In this document: positions 44,272-52,918 of the stretch, in pieces
Layout of the letters: each line of letters opens with the position of its first letter
Numbering within the stretch: the stretch's first letter is position 1
From: Bin87 sp963692995
GTDB lineage: Bacteria > Chloroflexota > Dehalococcoidia > Lucifugimonadales > UBA3495
Assembly (NCBI GenBank): GCA_963692995.1
Contig: OY843611.1
Span: 1,302,001 to 1,366,000, forward strand
Length of the DNA: 64,000 bases
Reading direction: 5' to 3'
Notes under the pieces: model-generated
Told to the model about the DNA's origin: nothing
The model's database searches: none
What the model saw: the letters and a program-made list of their open reading frames with translations, nothing else
Translations under genes and position numbers: made by a program

Positions 44272-45327
44272 TCAGGACATCAGCCGCCGCGCGGTGTTGA
44301 CCACGCGCTCGGCGTTGGGCAGGTAGATGTTTTCCAGGGCGCGGCTGTAAGGCACCGGGGTATGGGGCGGCGTGACGCGGGAGGGCGGCGCGTCCAGATA
44401 GTCGAAGGCTTCCTCGGCGACGCGAGCGCAGATGTCGGCGGAGATGCTGCACACCGGCGTGTCCTCGTCCACCACCAGCAGCCGGTGGGTGCGCCGCACT
44501 GAGTCCAGCACGTGGTCGTAGTCGATGGGCGAAACGCTGAGCAGGTCGATGACCTCGGCGTTGACGCCCCCCTTGGCCAGCTCCTCGGCGGCCTCCACGG
44601 CCACCCAGGTCATCTTGCTGATGCCCACCAGGGTGATGTCGGAGCCGGGGCGGACGGTGCGGGCTTTACCCAAGGGCAGGGTGTACATCTCTTCGGGAAC
44701 CGGGCAGGTGTTGCCGTAGAGTCCCTTGTGCTCGAAGAAGACCACCGGATCGTCGTCGCGGATGGCCGACAGCAGCAGCCCCTTGGCGGTGTAGGCATCA
44801 GAGGGACAGACCCCTTTCAGGCCGGGGATGTGGCTGAACAGGGAGTAGAAGGACTCGGAGTGCTGGGCCGCGCTGCCGAAACCGGCGCCGATACGGGTCA
44901 GCATGACGAAGGGCACCTTGACCTGGCCGCCGAACATGTAGCGCATCTTGGCGGCGTTGTTCAGCAACTGGTCCATGCAGACGCCTATGAAATCGACGAA
45001 CATCAGCTCGGCCACGGCGCGCATTCCGGTGGATGCCGCCCCGATGGCGGTGCCGACGAAAGCCGCTTCGGAAAGGGGAGTGTCCAGCACCCGCTCGTTG
45101 CCAAACTCCTGGATGAGGCCACGGGTGGTACGGAAGGCGCCGCCCCAGGCGTCCACGATGCCCAGGTGCTCACGGCCGGCGCCGCCGGCGATCTCCTCGC
45201 CCATAATGATGACGGTTTCGTCCCGGCGCATCTCCTGGATCAGGGCCTCGTTGATGGCCTCGCGGGTTTGCAACTCGCGGGTTTCGCCGGGTGGGGGCGT
45301 CAGGGGCGTTTCGGTAAGGGTAGTCAT
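44272..45327 (-). CDS. 2-oxoacid dehydrogenase E1 beta subunit (TPP-dependent)
   Basis: 351 aa. The transketolase-like pyrimidine domain begins REAINEALIQEMRRDETVIIMGEE and contains LSEAAFVGTAIGAASTGMRAVAELMFVDF. The C-terminal transketolase domain has RPGSDITLVGISKMTWVAVEAAEEL and ISADICARVAEEAFDYLDAPPSRV. It works with the alpha subunit to decarboxylate pyruvate, acetoin or branched-chain 2-oxo acids. The sequence is closest in style to acetoin/pyruvate enzymes. It follows the alpha gene by 75 nt. No E2 or E3 gene lies in the window. Confidence 0.9.
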   Translation of the reverse strand: MTTLTETPLTPPPGETRELQTREAINEALIQEMRRDETVIIMGEEIAGGAGREHLGIVDAWGGAFRTTRGLIQEFGNERVLDTPLSEAAFVGTAIGAASTGMRAVAELMFVDFIGVCMDQLLNNAAKMRYMFGGQVKVPFVMLTRIGAGFGSAAQHSESFYSLFSHIPGLKGVCPSDAYTAKGLLLSAIRDDDPVVFFEHKGLYGNTCPVPEEMYTLPLGKARTVRPGSDITLVGISKMTWVAVEAAEELAKGGVNAEVIDLLSVSPIDYDHVLDSVRRTHRLLVVDEDTPVCSISADICARVAEEAFDYLDAPPSRVTPPHTPVPYSRALENIYLPNAERVVNTARRLMS

Positions 45328-45402
45328 AATTTCAGCCTCGCTCCATGACCTTTTTCATTTCCGGTGGATAGTCTCCGGTAGATGGGCCCCGGTGGATAGA
45401 CG

Positions 45403-46413
45403 CTACAACGGCATATTCGCGCCCCGCCGCATCATTTCCACCGGGTAGTCGGCGTACACGTCCTCGTAGATTTCGTGAGGCTCGGGCAGGGGGCTGGCGT
45501 CGGCGAAGGCCACCGCTTCTTCCATGAGGAGGCGGGCTGATTCGTCCAGCTGGTCCAGTTCCTCGGCGGTGATGACGTTGCCCTGGGCGACCATGTGGTT
45601 GCGGAAGGTGAGCAGAGGGTCGCGGGCGCGCCAGTGGGCCTCTTCCTCCCGGGTGCGGTAGGTGAGGGGGTTGTCGAACACGGTATGGCCGTAGTAGCGG
45701 TAGGTGCGGGCTTCCAGCAGGGCCGGCCCGTCGCCGGCGCGGGCGCGGGAGACCGCCTCGCCGGCGGCCTCATGCACCGCCAGCACGTCCATGCCGTCCA
45801 CGTGGAAGCCGGGCATGTCGTAGGCCACCGCTCGGTCCACCACGTTGGCCACGGAGAGGCCGTACTCCACCGGCGTGGATTCGGCGTAGCCGTTGTTTTC
45901 GCAGCAGAATATCACCGGCAGCTTCCATACGGAGGCCAGGTTCATGCACTCGTGCAACACGCCCTGGTTAGCGCCGCCGTCGCCGAAGAAGGCCACGGCC
46001 ACGCGGCCCAGCTTCCGGATCTTGGAGGTGAGCGCCGCGCCCACGGCCAGCGGGACGCTGCCGGCCACGATGCCGTTGGTGCCCAGCATACCCTTGCTCA
46101 TGTCGGCGATGTGCATGGAACCGCCCTTGCCCTTGTTGGGGCCGTGGCTGCGTCCGAACAGTTCGGCCATCATCAGCTTGGGGTCAACGCCCTTGGCGAT
46201 GCAGTGGCCATGGCCGCGGTGGGTGCTGCCGATGTAGTCCTCATCGCTGAGGTGGGCGCAAACGCCGGTGGGCACCGCCTCCTGGCCCACCGAGGAGTGG
46301 ACGGAGGCGGACATCCCGCGCTGGCCGGTTTCGGGCACGCCGCGCTCCTCAAAATGGCGGATGGTGGTCATGGTTCGGTAGAGCTTTAACAGGGTGTCGC
46401 GGTCGAGTTCCAT
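45403..46413 (-). CDS. 2-oxoacid dehydrogenase E1 alpha subunit (TPP-dependent)
   Basis: 336 aa. The phosphate- and TPP-binding part is clear: HRGHGHCIAKGVDPKLMMAELFG, GKGGSMHIADMSKGMLGTNG, and the TPP motif GDGGANQGVLHECMNLASVW to CCENNGYAEST. The usual phosphorylation-type loop YRYYGHTVFDNP is present. It catalyses the first decarboxylation and acyl transfer to lipoyl-E2. The absence of E2/E3 means the partners are elsewhere. The promoter TGCTACTAT lies 155 nt upstream. Confidence 0.93.
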   Translation of the reverse strand: MELDRDTLLKLYRTMTTIRHFEERGVPETGQRGMSASVHSSVGQEAVPTGVCAHLSDEDYIGSTHRGHGHCIAKGVDPKLMMAELFGRSHGPNKGKGGSMHIADMSKGMLGTNGIVAGSVPLAVGAALTSKIRKLGRVAVAFFGDGGANQGVLHECMNLASVWKLPVIFCCENNGYAESTPVEYGLSVANVVDRAVAYDMPGFHVDGMDVLAVHEAAGEAVSRARAGDGPALLEARTYRYYGHTVFDNPLTYRTREEEAHWRARDPLLTFRNHMVAQGNVITAEELDQLDESARLLMEEAVAFADASPLPEPHEIYEDVYADYPVEMMRRGANMPL

Positions 46414-46440
46414 GGCAACACGCTCCTTGTGGCGGTGTTT

Positions 46441-46500
46441 CGGCGATTGTAGGCTCGGCGATTGTGGGTTCGGCGATTGTGGGTTCGGCGATTGTGGGAT
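46441..46500. repeat. Four tandem copies of a 15-bp unit upstream of E1 alpha
   Basis: The unit is CGGCGATTGTGGGTT; copies at 46441 (one change pair), 46456, 46471 and 46486. It lies in the 5' leader of the E1 alpha gene, between promoter and start. Confidence 0.85.
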
Positions 46501-46567
46501 CGACGGTGCGGATGGGCCGATTATACGGAAAACCGGCGGTGAATGCGCCGGTTTTCAGGATGGCCGA

Positions 46568-46576
46568 ATAGTAGCA
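46568..46576 (-). promoter_or_regulatory. Extended -10 promoter of E1 genes
   Basis: TGCTACTAT on the minus strand, 155 nt before the ATG at 46413; the long leader holds the 15-bp repeats. Confidence 0.45.
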
Positions 46577-46617
46577 CGGGCCGAAGTAGTGTCAAGCAAT
46601 GGCTGCGAGCGCGGGAA

Positions 46618-46840
46618 CCGTGACGCCGGCGCCATGACGGGTTACTACTGGCCGCCACCGAGCGCATCCGCGATTTGGCGCCGCAGTCGCGGGACGACCC
46701 AGAGGTGGCCCGCGCCCTCAGCGAGCGTGTGTTCAGCGGCTACGACATCAACCTGATAGCAACGCACATGGCGGCGACCACCCTGGGCCTCATTTCGCCT
46801 CCCACTCAGCCGGGAATACGCAAAGAAAATTACCGATATT
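46618..46840 (+). pseudogene. N-6 adenine DNA methylase fragment
   Basis: A plus-strand frame reads GLLLAATERIRDLAPQSRDD and then VFSGYDINLIATHMAATTLGL with ISPPTQ. This matches the region after motif I (xxCGxGxLLLAAxERI) and the GxDI...AxHLAAxxLGL helix of N-6 DNA methylases of restriction systems. The motif I bases just upstream are out of frame and nothing else of the gene remains. It is a relic of a restriction-modification locus. Confidence 0.55.
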
Positions 46841-47592
46841 GGCGAAATGCCGGTCATCTGCCGCCGGTGGCCGGAGTCCGGAACCGCCGCCGGTGATTGG
46901 GGAGCGGCGCAGTTTCTCCCTCCTTACCTGTGCGAAAAGTTTGCCTAATTGAGGGATGGCGAGTTGTTCTTGCCAGTAACACTGGGCAGCGTCGCTCACA
47001 TTGAGCCGGCAGGCCAACGAACCAACGAACCAGGGAATCTTTCACCCGTTCAGCAATGCCCGATGCTGAGGGCAGGGTCGCGCTATGGCAGCTCGATACG
47101 GAAGTGACTCAGTCAATGGCCACCAAGTGGGATTCTAACGTTGTCGCCAAGCCACCAAGGAATCATTTGGCCGAAAGATATTGGCAGCAGAGGGGCAGGC
47201 TATTATTGTCAAATCGAATGCGCTGGCTTTGGGTTCTGCGACCAGTGGAAGCTCATTGTGCCGCACTTCGCCACCATCGGCGACGCCGCAATAACGCAAT
47301 TGACCGGCCGCCTGCGCCGTCCATGCTGAGGATGTACTGCTGCCGCTGCCGCAGCTGGACGGCGATCCGGTACGGCGGGCATTGGATGTGGCGGTGTCCG
47401 CGCTGGGCTGGATGGAGAGACGGTGGCGGCTATCCGACGCAGCCTGGCTACGGAGCCCTCGGTGATGGGGCGGTGGTACGCGGGTCGGCCGGCGGGTTAG
47501 GGGCTACTGCCGTCTGATGGAGTAGCGGCGAGGATGCTTGCCCGGCTCTACCGCAATGCAGGTAGGCACGCAGTTGCCGAGTTTGCTACATT
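46841..47592. other. Gene-poor accessory stretch
   Basis: No gene is supported. The plus-strand frame at 47056-47517 is rich in Arg, Trp and Cys and looks random. The stretch joins the methylase relic to the DUF1828 cassette and probably contains more decayed sequence. Confidence 0.5.
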
Positions 47593-47601
47593 TGCTACAA
47601 T
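47593..47601 (+). promoter_or_regulatory. Extended -10 promoter of DUF1828 cassette
   Basis: TGCTACAAT, 96 nt before the ATG at 47697. A near copy, TGCTACATT, lies immediately before it (47584-47592). Confidence 0.55.
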
Positions 47602-47696
47602 CGGCGGCCAAGCGCGGCACGGCAGAGATTTACGCGCTTTCCGCACTGTAGTTACCCTGCCTAGTGTCGGGCGAGTTGGGGTAGATCATAGCGCTT

Positions 47697-48152
47697 ATGC
47701 CCTTGAGTAGACCGGAATACGAGGCCCTAATCGGCGATGACACTAAGAGCATCGCCGGCGATATCGAGTGGGAAGGTCGCCCTAACACTTTGGCACGACA
47801 GTTCAGGGTCGACATCGATTCTGAATCTGGTCATCCCATATTCGTCAACGGTTGGTATAATCCCAACTCCGGCAAGCTGTCGTATGCGCTTATTCACCGA
47901 ACAGTGGGGCGAATCCACGGCTTGGACTTGGGAGCGGACCACTGCAATCCTGACGGCGAATTTGTTGGAGAGAAGCACAAAAACTACTGGGTGCCCGGTA
48001 GCCGAGACAAGTGGGCATATGTGCCGGACGACATTACCGAGACTTGGGACCGACCGGTAGCGGTGTGGGCGCAATTCTGCGCCGAGATAAATCTGAGGCA
48101 TGAGGGAACGTTGCGGGAGCCTGGCTTCGTCCAAGGAGCGTCGCTGATATGA
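47697..48152 (+). CDS. Hypothetical protein of a two-gene cassette
   Basis: 151 aa, no function recognised. It has a DxEW segment (IAGDIEWEGRPNTLARQFRV), a beta-rich core (HPIFVNGWYNPNSGKLSYALIH) and an acidic/aromatic C-terminus with DHCNPDGEF. It resembles the small partner proteins seen next to DUF1828 genes (DUF6978 is the nearest label I can suggest, unverified). It overlaps the DUF1828 gene by 4 nt (ATGA), indicating translational coupling. AT-richer than the surroundings, so probably transferred. Confidence 0.7.
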   Translation: MPLSRPEYEALIGDDTKSIAGDIEWEGRPNTLARQFRVDIDSESGHPIFVNGWYNPNSGKLSYALIHRTVGRIHGLDLGADHCNPDGEFVGEKHKNYWVPGSRDKWAYVPDDITETWDRPVAVWAQFCAEINLRHEGTLREPGFVQGASLI

Positions 48153-48952
48153 ACATCAACGAACTTTGCGCTTCCGTAGGGCGGACGCTGCCGCCCTTGT
48201 TCGTATGCTCGCCGGCTCCGCGTGAGGGAGTGCGGGTGCGTACTCCCTTGCTGTATCCCGATGGTGGAGTCGTGGACGTCTTTATCCTTGAACGCGGTAG
48301 CAATTACACGGTCACTGATTTTGGCGACGCGTTAGGTTGGCTGAGGTTGCAGTCAATCAGCCGTCGGCGTTCAAGGGGGCAAGAAGATCTGGTCCAAGAC
48401 GTTTGTCGAACGCTCCGTATCGAGCTTTTTTATGATCAACTGATACTACGCGCAATACCCGAGGACGCGCTGGGAGAAGCGGTGCTTCGCATCGCCCAAG
48501 CAGTTGTGCGGATTTCGGATTTGTGGTTCACCCTGCGCAGCCAGTCATTGCAGACTACTGAAGACGAGGTGAACGAATGGTTACTCGAAAAGCAAATTCC
48601 TTTCCAGCGTCAAGTTACGAAATCAGGACGATCTGCGCGCGACTGGAACGTTAATTTCGAGACGCAGACTGATAACCGGACCTCGTTGATTTTCCTGCTT
48701 AGTACCGGGTCGCGAGGGGCTGTTCGCCGTATTACGGAGCACGTCTTGGCAGCATGCGTCGACTTGAGCCACCTTAGAGCCGATCAACCAAATCTGGCAT
48801 TCGTTTCATTGTTTGATGACATTGTAGATGTATGGTGGCCTGAGGACTTACAGTTGGTAGAGGAACATTCTGAAATAGCCCGGTGGTCTGCTCCTGACGA
48901 ACTTGAACGAATGCTAACTGCTAGTGTTCACAACAACTTGGCCCTCTGCTGA
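48149..48952 (+). CDS. DUF1828 domain protein
   Basis: 267 aa with AAGGAG 10 nt before the ATG. The N-terminal 85 residues carry the DUF1828 pattern: VRVRTPLLYPDGGVVDVFIL, NYTVTDFGDALGWLRLQ. Residues 130-260 (VNEWLLEKQIPFQRQVTKSG, TSLIFLLSTGSRGAVRRITEHVLAACV) resemble the DUF1829-like C-terminal part. The function of the family is unknown; members are frequent in mobile and defence-related islands. Coupled to the upstream small gene. Codon use is AT-richer than neighbours. Confidence 0.75.
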   Translation: MNINELCASVGRTLPPLFVCSPAPREGVRVRTPLLYPDGGVVDVFILERGSNYTVTDFGDALGWLRLQSISRRRSRGQEDLVQDVCRTLRIELFYDQLILRAIPEDALGEAVLRIAQAVVRISDLWFTLRSQSLQTTEDEVNEWLLEKQIPFQRQVTKSGRSARDWNVNFETQTDNRTSLIFLLSTGSRGAVRRITEHVLAACVDLSHLRADQPNLAFVSLFDDIVDVWWPEDLQLVEEHSEIARWSAPDELERMLTASVHNNLALC

Positions 48953-49171
48953 AACCGCTAGGGCAGCGGATGGAATAATCAAATGGCTACGCCCACCGTC
49001 CTCGGTAGCGCCGGGGAATCGCCGGATCCTATCCGGTGCGCCGTAGGGTCAATCCCTTTCCTTGCGCCTCCTCCCTCCCGATGGGTATGATGCTGGGCAG
49101 CGTTGCGCTGCCGGTTTTCTCTGAATCTGCCCGTACCGTATTCCGCCGGCGGTCGCTCTGGAGGTCTCGCA

Positions 49172-50113
49172 ATGTCCGTGATGGTTACCGGTGGCACCGG
49201 GTTTATTGGCAATCGAATCATCCGCAAGCTGGTGGAACGGGGTGAGGAGGTGGTCTGCTTCGACCTGGCGCCGCCCCGGGCCAATTTGCAGCCGCTGCTG
49301 GACCGCATATCCATGTATCGGGGCGACGTGACCCGTCTGGACCACATCCTGGAGGCCGTCAACCGCCACGACGTTGACTGCATCATCCACATGGCTGCTC
49401 TCTTGCCGCCGGATACCGAGGATCGACCCGCCACCGGCATGGCCGTCAACATCGACGGCGCCAACAACGTCTTTGAAGCCGCCCGCTGGGGCAACATCCG
49501 CCGCGTGGTGTACGCCAGCAGCATCGCCGTGTACGGCGTGCAGGACACCTTCGGCGACCGTTCCCTCATCGAGGACGACCTGCCGGCGCCCGTTAACGTG
49601 TACGGCATGACCAAGGCGGTCAACGACTTCGCCGCCGCCCGCTACCGGACGCTCCACGGCCTGGACATTCGCGGCGTGCGGATCTGCACCGTGTTCGGCC
49701 ACGGGCGCGTCACCGGCATGACCGGCATGATCGGCGGCCTGATGATGTCCCGGCCGGCCATCGGCCAGCCGGTGAGCATGGACTTTGATCCGATGGAAGC
49801 GTCGCCCATGATCCACGCCGAGGACGCCGCCGAGATCTTCGTCCGCGTCGCCCTGGCCGACCGGCTGAACCATCATATCTACATCAGCGGCGGCGAACTG
49901 GCGACGATTGCCGACGTGGCCGACATCGTGCGCTCCTACATCCCCGACGCCAGCATCACCACCGGCAATCGCCCGGTGCCGCACGTCTATCTGGTGGACA
50001 ACAGCCGGATGATGGCCGACCTGGGCTATGAACTGCCGCCGCTGCGGATGCGCGTTCTGGACCACATCAACGACGCCCGCGCCGAAGCCGGCATGGAACC
50101 CATCAGCGGCTGA
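49172..50113 (+). CDS. NAD-dependent epimerase/dehydratase
   Basis: 313 aa from the ATG at 49172 with GGAGGT 8 nt upstream. The Rossmann motif is VTGGTGFIGNRI, followed by the extended-SDR active site: S in VYASSIAVYG and YGMTK (Tyr, Lys). The C-terminal part ASPMIHAEDAAEIFVRVALAD is the usual sugar-binding domain. It probably modifies a nucleotide sugar or a related polyol; no glycan genes are nearby. A promoter was not found. Confidence 0.92.
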   Translation: MSVMVTGGTGFIGNRIIRKLVERGEEVVCFDLAPPRANLQPLLDRISMYRGDVTRLDHILEAVNRHDVDCIIHMAALLPPDTEDRPATGMAVNIDGANNVFEAARWGNIRRVVYASSIAVYGVQDTFGDRSLIEDDLPAPVNVYGMTKAVNDFAAARYRTLHGLDIRGVRICTVFGHGRVTGMTGMIGGLMMSRPAIGQPVSMDFDPMEASPMIHAEDAAEIFVRVALADRLNHHIYISGGELATIADVADIVRSYIPDASITTGNRPVPHVYLVDNSRMMADLGYELPPLRMRVLDHINDARAEAGMEPISG

Positions 50114-50121
50114 ATGGCATT

Positions 50122-50130
50122 TGCTACAAT
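50122..50130 (+). promoter_or_regulatory. Extended -10 promoter of LLM gene
   Basis: TGCTACAAT, 60 nt before the ATG at 50190 and 9 nt after the epimerase stop. GAGGAGG lies next to the start codon. Confidence 0.6.
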
Positions 50131-50189
50131 GCTCTCGATCCACCACGCCCTGGAGCCACCACTGACTACTCCCGAGGAGGCCAACCATC

Positions 50190-51128
50190 ATGAGCGTTGC
50201 CATCGGCTACGTCCCCGGCGCATTTGGACAGGGGGGCGACGACCCCAACTTTCTCCGCACCCTGGTTGAGTTGGGGGACAAGCACGAATACGACTCCATC
50301 TGGCTCAGCGACCGCATTTGCAGTGACCGCTTCAGCCTGGAGCCAATGGTCGCCCTATCCCTGGTGGCCGGCTATTCCGACCGACTGAAATTCGGCACCA
50401 GCGTACTGGCCCTGCCCCTGCGCAATCCGGTGGTGCTGGCCAAGCAGGTTGCCACCCTGGACTGGCTCTCCCAGGGCCGCTTCTTCCCCGCCGTCGGTCT
50501 CGGCCAGGAGGATCCCGACGAGTATGAAGCCTGCGGCGTGCCGAAAGCCGACCGCGCCCGGCGCACCGACGAGGCCATCACGCTGATGCGCCGCCTCTGG
50601 GAGGAGGAAGGCGTCACCCACGAGGGCGAGTTCTTCACCACCCACAACGTGTCCGTCACGCCCCGTACCTTTCTCAAACCCTCGCCCCCGGTGTGGATCG
50701 GAGGCCGCAGCCCGGCGGCGGCCCGGCGCGTGGGCCGGGTCGGCGACGGCTGGCTGGTGTCCAGCGCGACGCCCGAGGAAGTCCGCGCCGGCCGGGAGAT
50801 CGTCTTTGAGACCGCTCAGCAATACGACCGGGAGATCGAGGAAGACCATGTGGGCGTCCTCATCGGCTACTACATCTGCGACGACCAGAAGGCCGGCCAG
50901 GCCAGATCGGAGCAGTTCGTCACCCGCCAGCGCCCCGACGCCCACTTTACTGAGTTCTCGGCCGTTGGCACCTCTGAGCAGATCGGCGACTTCATCCAGC
51001 GGTATAACGACGCCGGCGGGTTCAAGTTCGTCATCCGCCCACTCTGCGCCGGCACCGAGTCCATGGAGCAGCTGGAGCAGGCCGGCGAGGAAATCCTCCC
51101 CCGCTTCCACGGCCCGCTTGGCAAGTAG
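50190..51128 (+). CDS. LLM-class flavin- or F420-dependent oxidoreductase
   Basis: 312 aa with GAGGAGG upstream. The fold is shown by LVELGDKHEYDSIWLSDRIC, SLVAGYSDRLKFGTSVLALPLRNPVVLAKQVATLDWLSQGR, GVGLGQE-like AVGLGQEDPDEY and WIGGRSPAAARRVGRVGDGWL. The last motif is typical of F420-type members (coenzyme F420-dependent N5,N10-methylene-H4MPT reductase relatives). No F420 biosynthesis gene is in the window. It probably oxidises a small organic compound. The Uma2 gene follows 18 nt downstream. Confidence 0.92.
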   Translation: MSVAIGYVPGAFGQGGDDPNFLRTLVELGDKHEYDSIWLSDRICSDRFSLEPMVALSLVAGYSDRLKFGTSVLALPLRNPVVLAKQVATLDWLSQGRFFPAVGLGQEDPDEYEACGVPKADRARRTDEAITLMRRLWEEEGVTHEGEFFTTHNVSVTPRTFLKPSPPVWIGGRSPAAARRVGRVGDGWLVSSATPEEVRAGREIVFETAQQYDREIEEDHVGVLIGYYICDDQKAGQARSEQFVTRQRPDAHFTEFSAVGTSEQIGDFIQRYNDAGGFKFVIRPLCAGTESMEQLEQAGEEILPRFHGPLGK

Positions 51129-51146
51129 GGACGGTCGGAGGCCGCC

Positions 51147-51746
51147 ATGACTGCCGCCAAACCCAAACTGCGCGCCGGAACCCGTATGCCCCTCGACGAG
51201 TTCCGGGCCCTGGGCGAAACCGACGAGCGGCTGGAACTGTTCGACGGTGTCCTTTATGTTATGAGCACGCCGACTAAAGACCATCAGTTTCTCATGGGGC
51301 AGTTGTATCTGCTGCTTGCGCTCTATCTGGATACGTTCGAGTTGCCTCCGGCAGAGGTATATCAGGACATAACCACCATCCTGTCGCCGGAACTCCAACG
51401 CGCTGTGGAGCCGGATCTGGTGGTAATCCTCGCCGGCCGAACCAACATTGGCGGAACGATTTACGTCGAAGGCGTGCCCGACATCGTTGTGGAAATCCTG
51501 TCCACCGACCGCAACCACGATCCGGTGTACAAGCGGCGGATTTACGCCGAGGCCGGCATCCGCGAATACTGGGTCGTCGATCCGATGAACGACACGGTAC
51601 TGCCGCTGGAGCTGCGCGACGGCGCTTACGTGGAGCGTCCCGCCCGCACTGCCGCCGACACCCTCGCCACGCCGCTGCTCCCCGGCCTCGCTATCCCCCT
51701 GGCCGACATCTTCCGCCACCGTCGCCGCCCGCGCGATGCGGATTAG
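51147..51746 (+). CDS. Uma2 family (DUF820) endonuclease-like protein
   Basis: 199 aa. It begins with RMPLDEFRALGETDERLELFDGVLYVM, the family N-terminal helix with its Glu, then EPDLVVILAG, VPDIVVEILSTDRNHDPVYKRRIYAEAGIREYWVVDP. The PD...EIL...K arrangement of a PD-(D/E)XK nuclease is complete. It follows the LLM gene by 18 nt, so it is probably cotranscribed. Role unknown. Confidence 0.92.
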   Translation: MTAAKPKLRAGTRMPLDEFRALGETDERLELFDGVLYVMSTPTKDHQFLMGQLYLLLALYLDTFELPPAEVYQDITTILSPELQRAVEPDLVVILAGRTNIGGTIYVEGVPDIVVEILSTDRNHDPVYKRRIYAEAGIREYWVVDPMNDTVLPLELRDGAYVERPARTAADTLATPLLPGLAIPLADIFRHRRRPRDAD

Positions 51747-51845
51747 ACAGCCCGTTCAACCCTTGCCCACAATCCACCCGCATACTATGATTGCTCCATC
51801 CTACATTCGTTGCGTCATCATGCGTTGCAAAGGAGCAGCCCCGAT

Positions 51846-52817
51846 ATGAAAGCAGCCCAGCTAGTTGCCCCCAAGCGTTGGGAGTTCACCGAAGTTGATA
51901 CCCCAACGCCCGCTGACGGCCAGGTATTGGTCAAGATGGAGCGCGTCAGCGTGTGCGGTTCCGATATACGCCACACCTACGGCCCGGTGCTTGACGAGTC
52001 CGAGTATCCCATGGCTCCCTGCAAGGGCGCCCACGAACTGGCCGGCGTGATCGTCGATAGCAAGACCGACGAATACCATGAGGGCCAGCGCGTCATCATC
52101 ATTCCGTTCCCCGGAACCGGCGGCCTCTGCGAGTACGCGCTGTCCGCCCCCGGGCGCATCGCCCTCCTGCCCGAGTACGATGGGCTGGACGAATGGGTCA
52201 TGTGCCAGCCTCCGGGAACCGTGCTGTATTCTTGCCGTCAGATGGGCAGTCCCCTACAGCAGAACATCCTTATTTTCGGCCAGGGCAGCATCGGCCTCAG
52301 CTTCACCATGATCCTTTCCCGCATGGGCGCGCGCAATGTCATCGTAGTTGACCCGCTGGACTACCGGCTGGAGAAGTCCAAGCAGATGGGTTCCACCCAC
52401 CGTATCAACCCTGACCGGCAAGACGTTCACGAAGCCGTGATGGAGATCACCAGGGGACAGGGCCCGGACACCGTTGTGGAAGCCGCCGGTTATCCCGACT
52501 CCCTGAACGATTGCTTCCGGCACGTGCGCCAGTTCGGACAGGTGATCATCTTCGGCATCCAGACCGACCACATGGTGCCTATCGAACACAATCTATGGAT
52601 GGACAAGCAGCCGCGTATCATTCCCACCACGGGCGCCCGTAGCGGCGACCCCATCAGCCAGATCCAGGACATGGTGGACCTGCGCGCCCGGGGTTGGGCC
52701 GATCCTGGCGAGCTTATCACACACCGCGTCGGCTTCTCCGATATCCAGAAAGCCTACGACATGTACGAGCAGCGCGACGACAATATCATCAAGGTGGTCA
52801 TGGACATCAACACCTAG
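51846..52817 (+). CDS. MDR family alcohol dehydrogenase
   Basis: 323 aa from the ATG at 51846; AAGGAG lies 10 nt upstream. The catalytic-zinc site is visible as RVSVCGSDIRHTYG and PCKGAHELAGV. The structural zinc loop with four cysteines is absent. The Rossmann motif is ILIFGQGSIGLSFTMIL, and a typical VVEAAGYPDSLNDCFRHVRQFGQVI follows. It is close in form to sorbitol/threonine dehydrogenases and probably oxidises a polyol or hydroxy acid with NAD(P). Confidence 0.9.
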   Translation: MKAAQLVAPKRWEFTEVDTPTPADGQVLVKMERVSVCGSDIRHTYGPVLDESEYPMAPCKGAHELAGVIVDSKTDEYHEGQRVIIIPFPGTGGLCEYALSAPGRIALLPEYDGLDEWVMCQPPGTVLYSCRQMGSPLQQNILIFGQGSIGLSFTMILSRMGARNVIVVDPLDYRLEKSKQMGSTHRINPDRQDVHEAVMEITRGQGPDTVVEAAGYPDSLNDCFRHVRQFGQVIIFGIQTDHMVPIEHNLWMDKQPRIIPTTGARSGDPISQIQDMVDLRARGWADPGELITHRVGFSDIQKAYDMYEQRDDNIIKVVMDINT

Positions 52818-52918
52818 ACCGCACGGGAACGCGGCCACCGCCGCAGCAACGCAGGAGCGAAACACCTTTTGCCGCTGCGTTTGCCCTTGACCGGATAGTG
52901 TCTCCGTCCACCAGGGAA

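Noticed and set aside
47056..47517. 153-codon open frame
   Set aside because: Composition is rich in Arg, Trp and Cys, with no ribosome site or recognisable motif.
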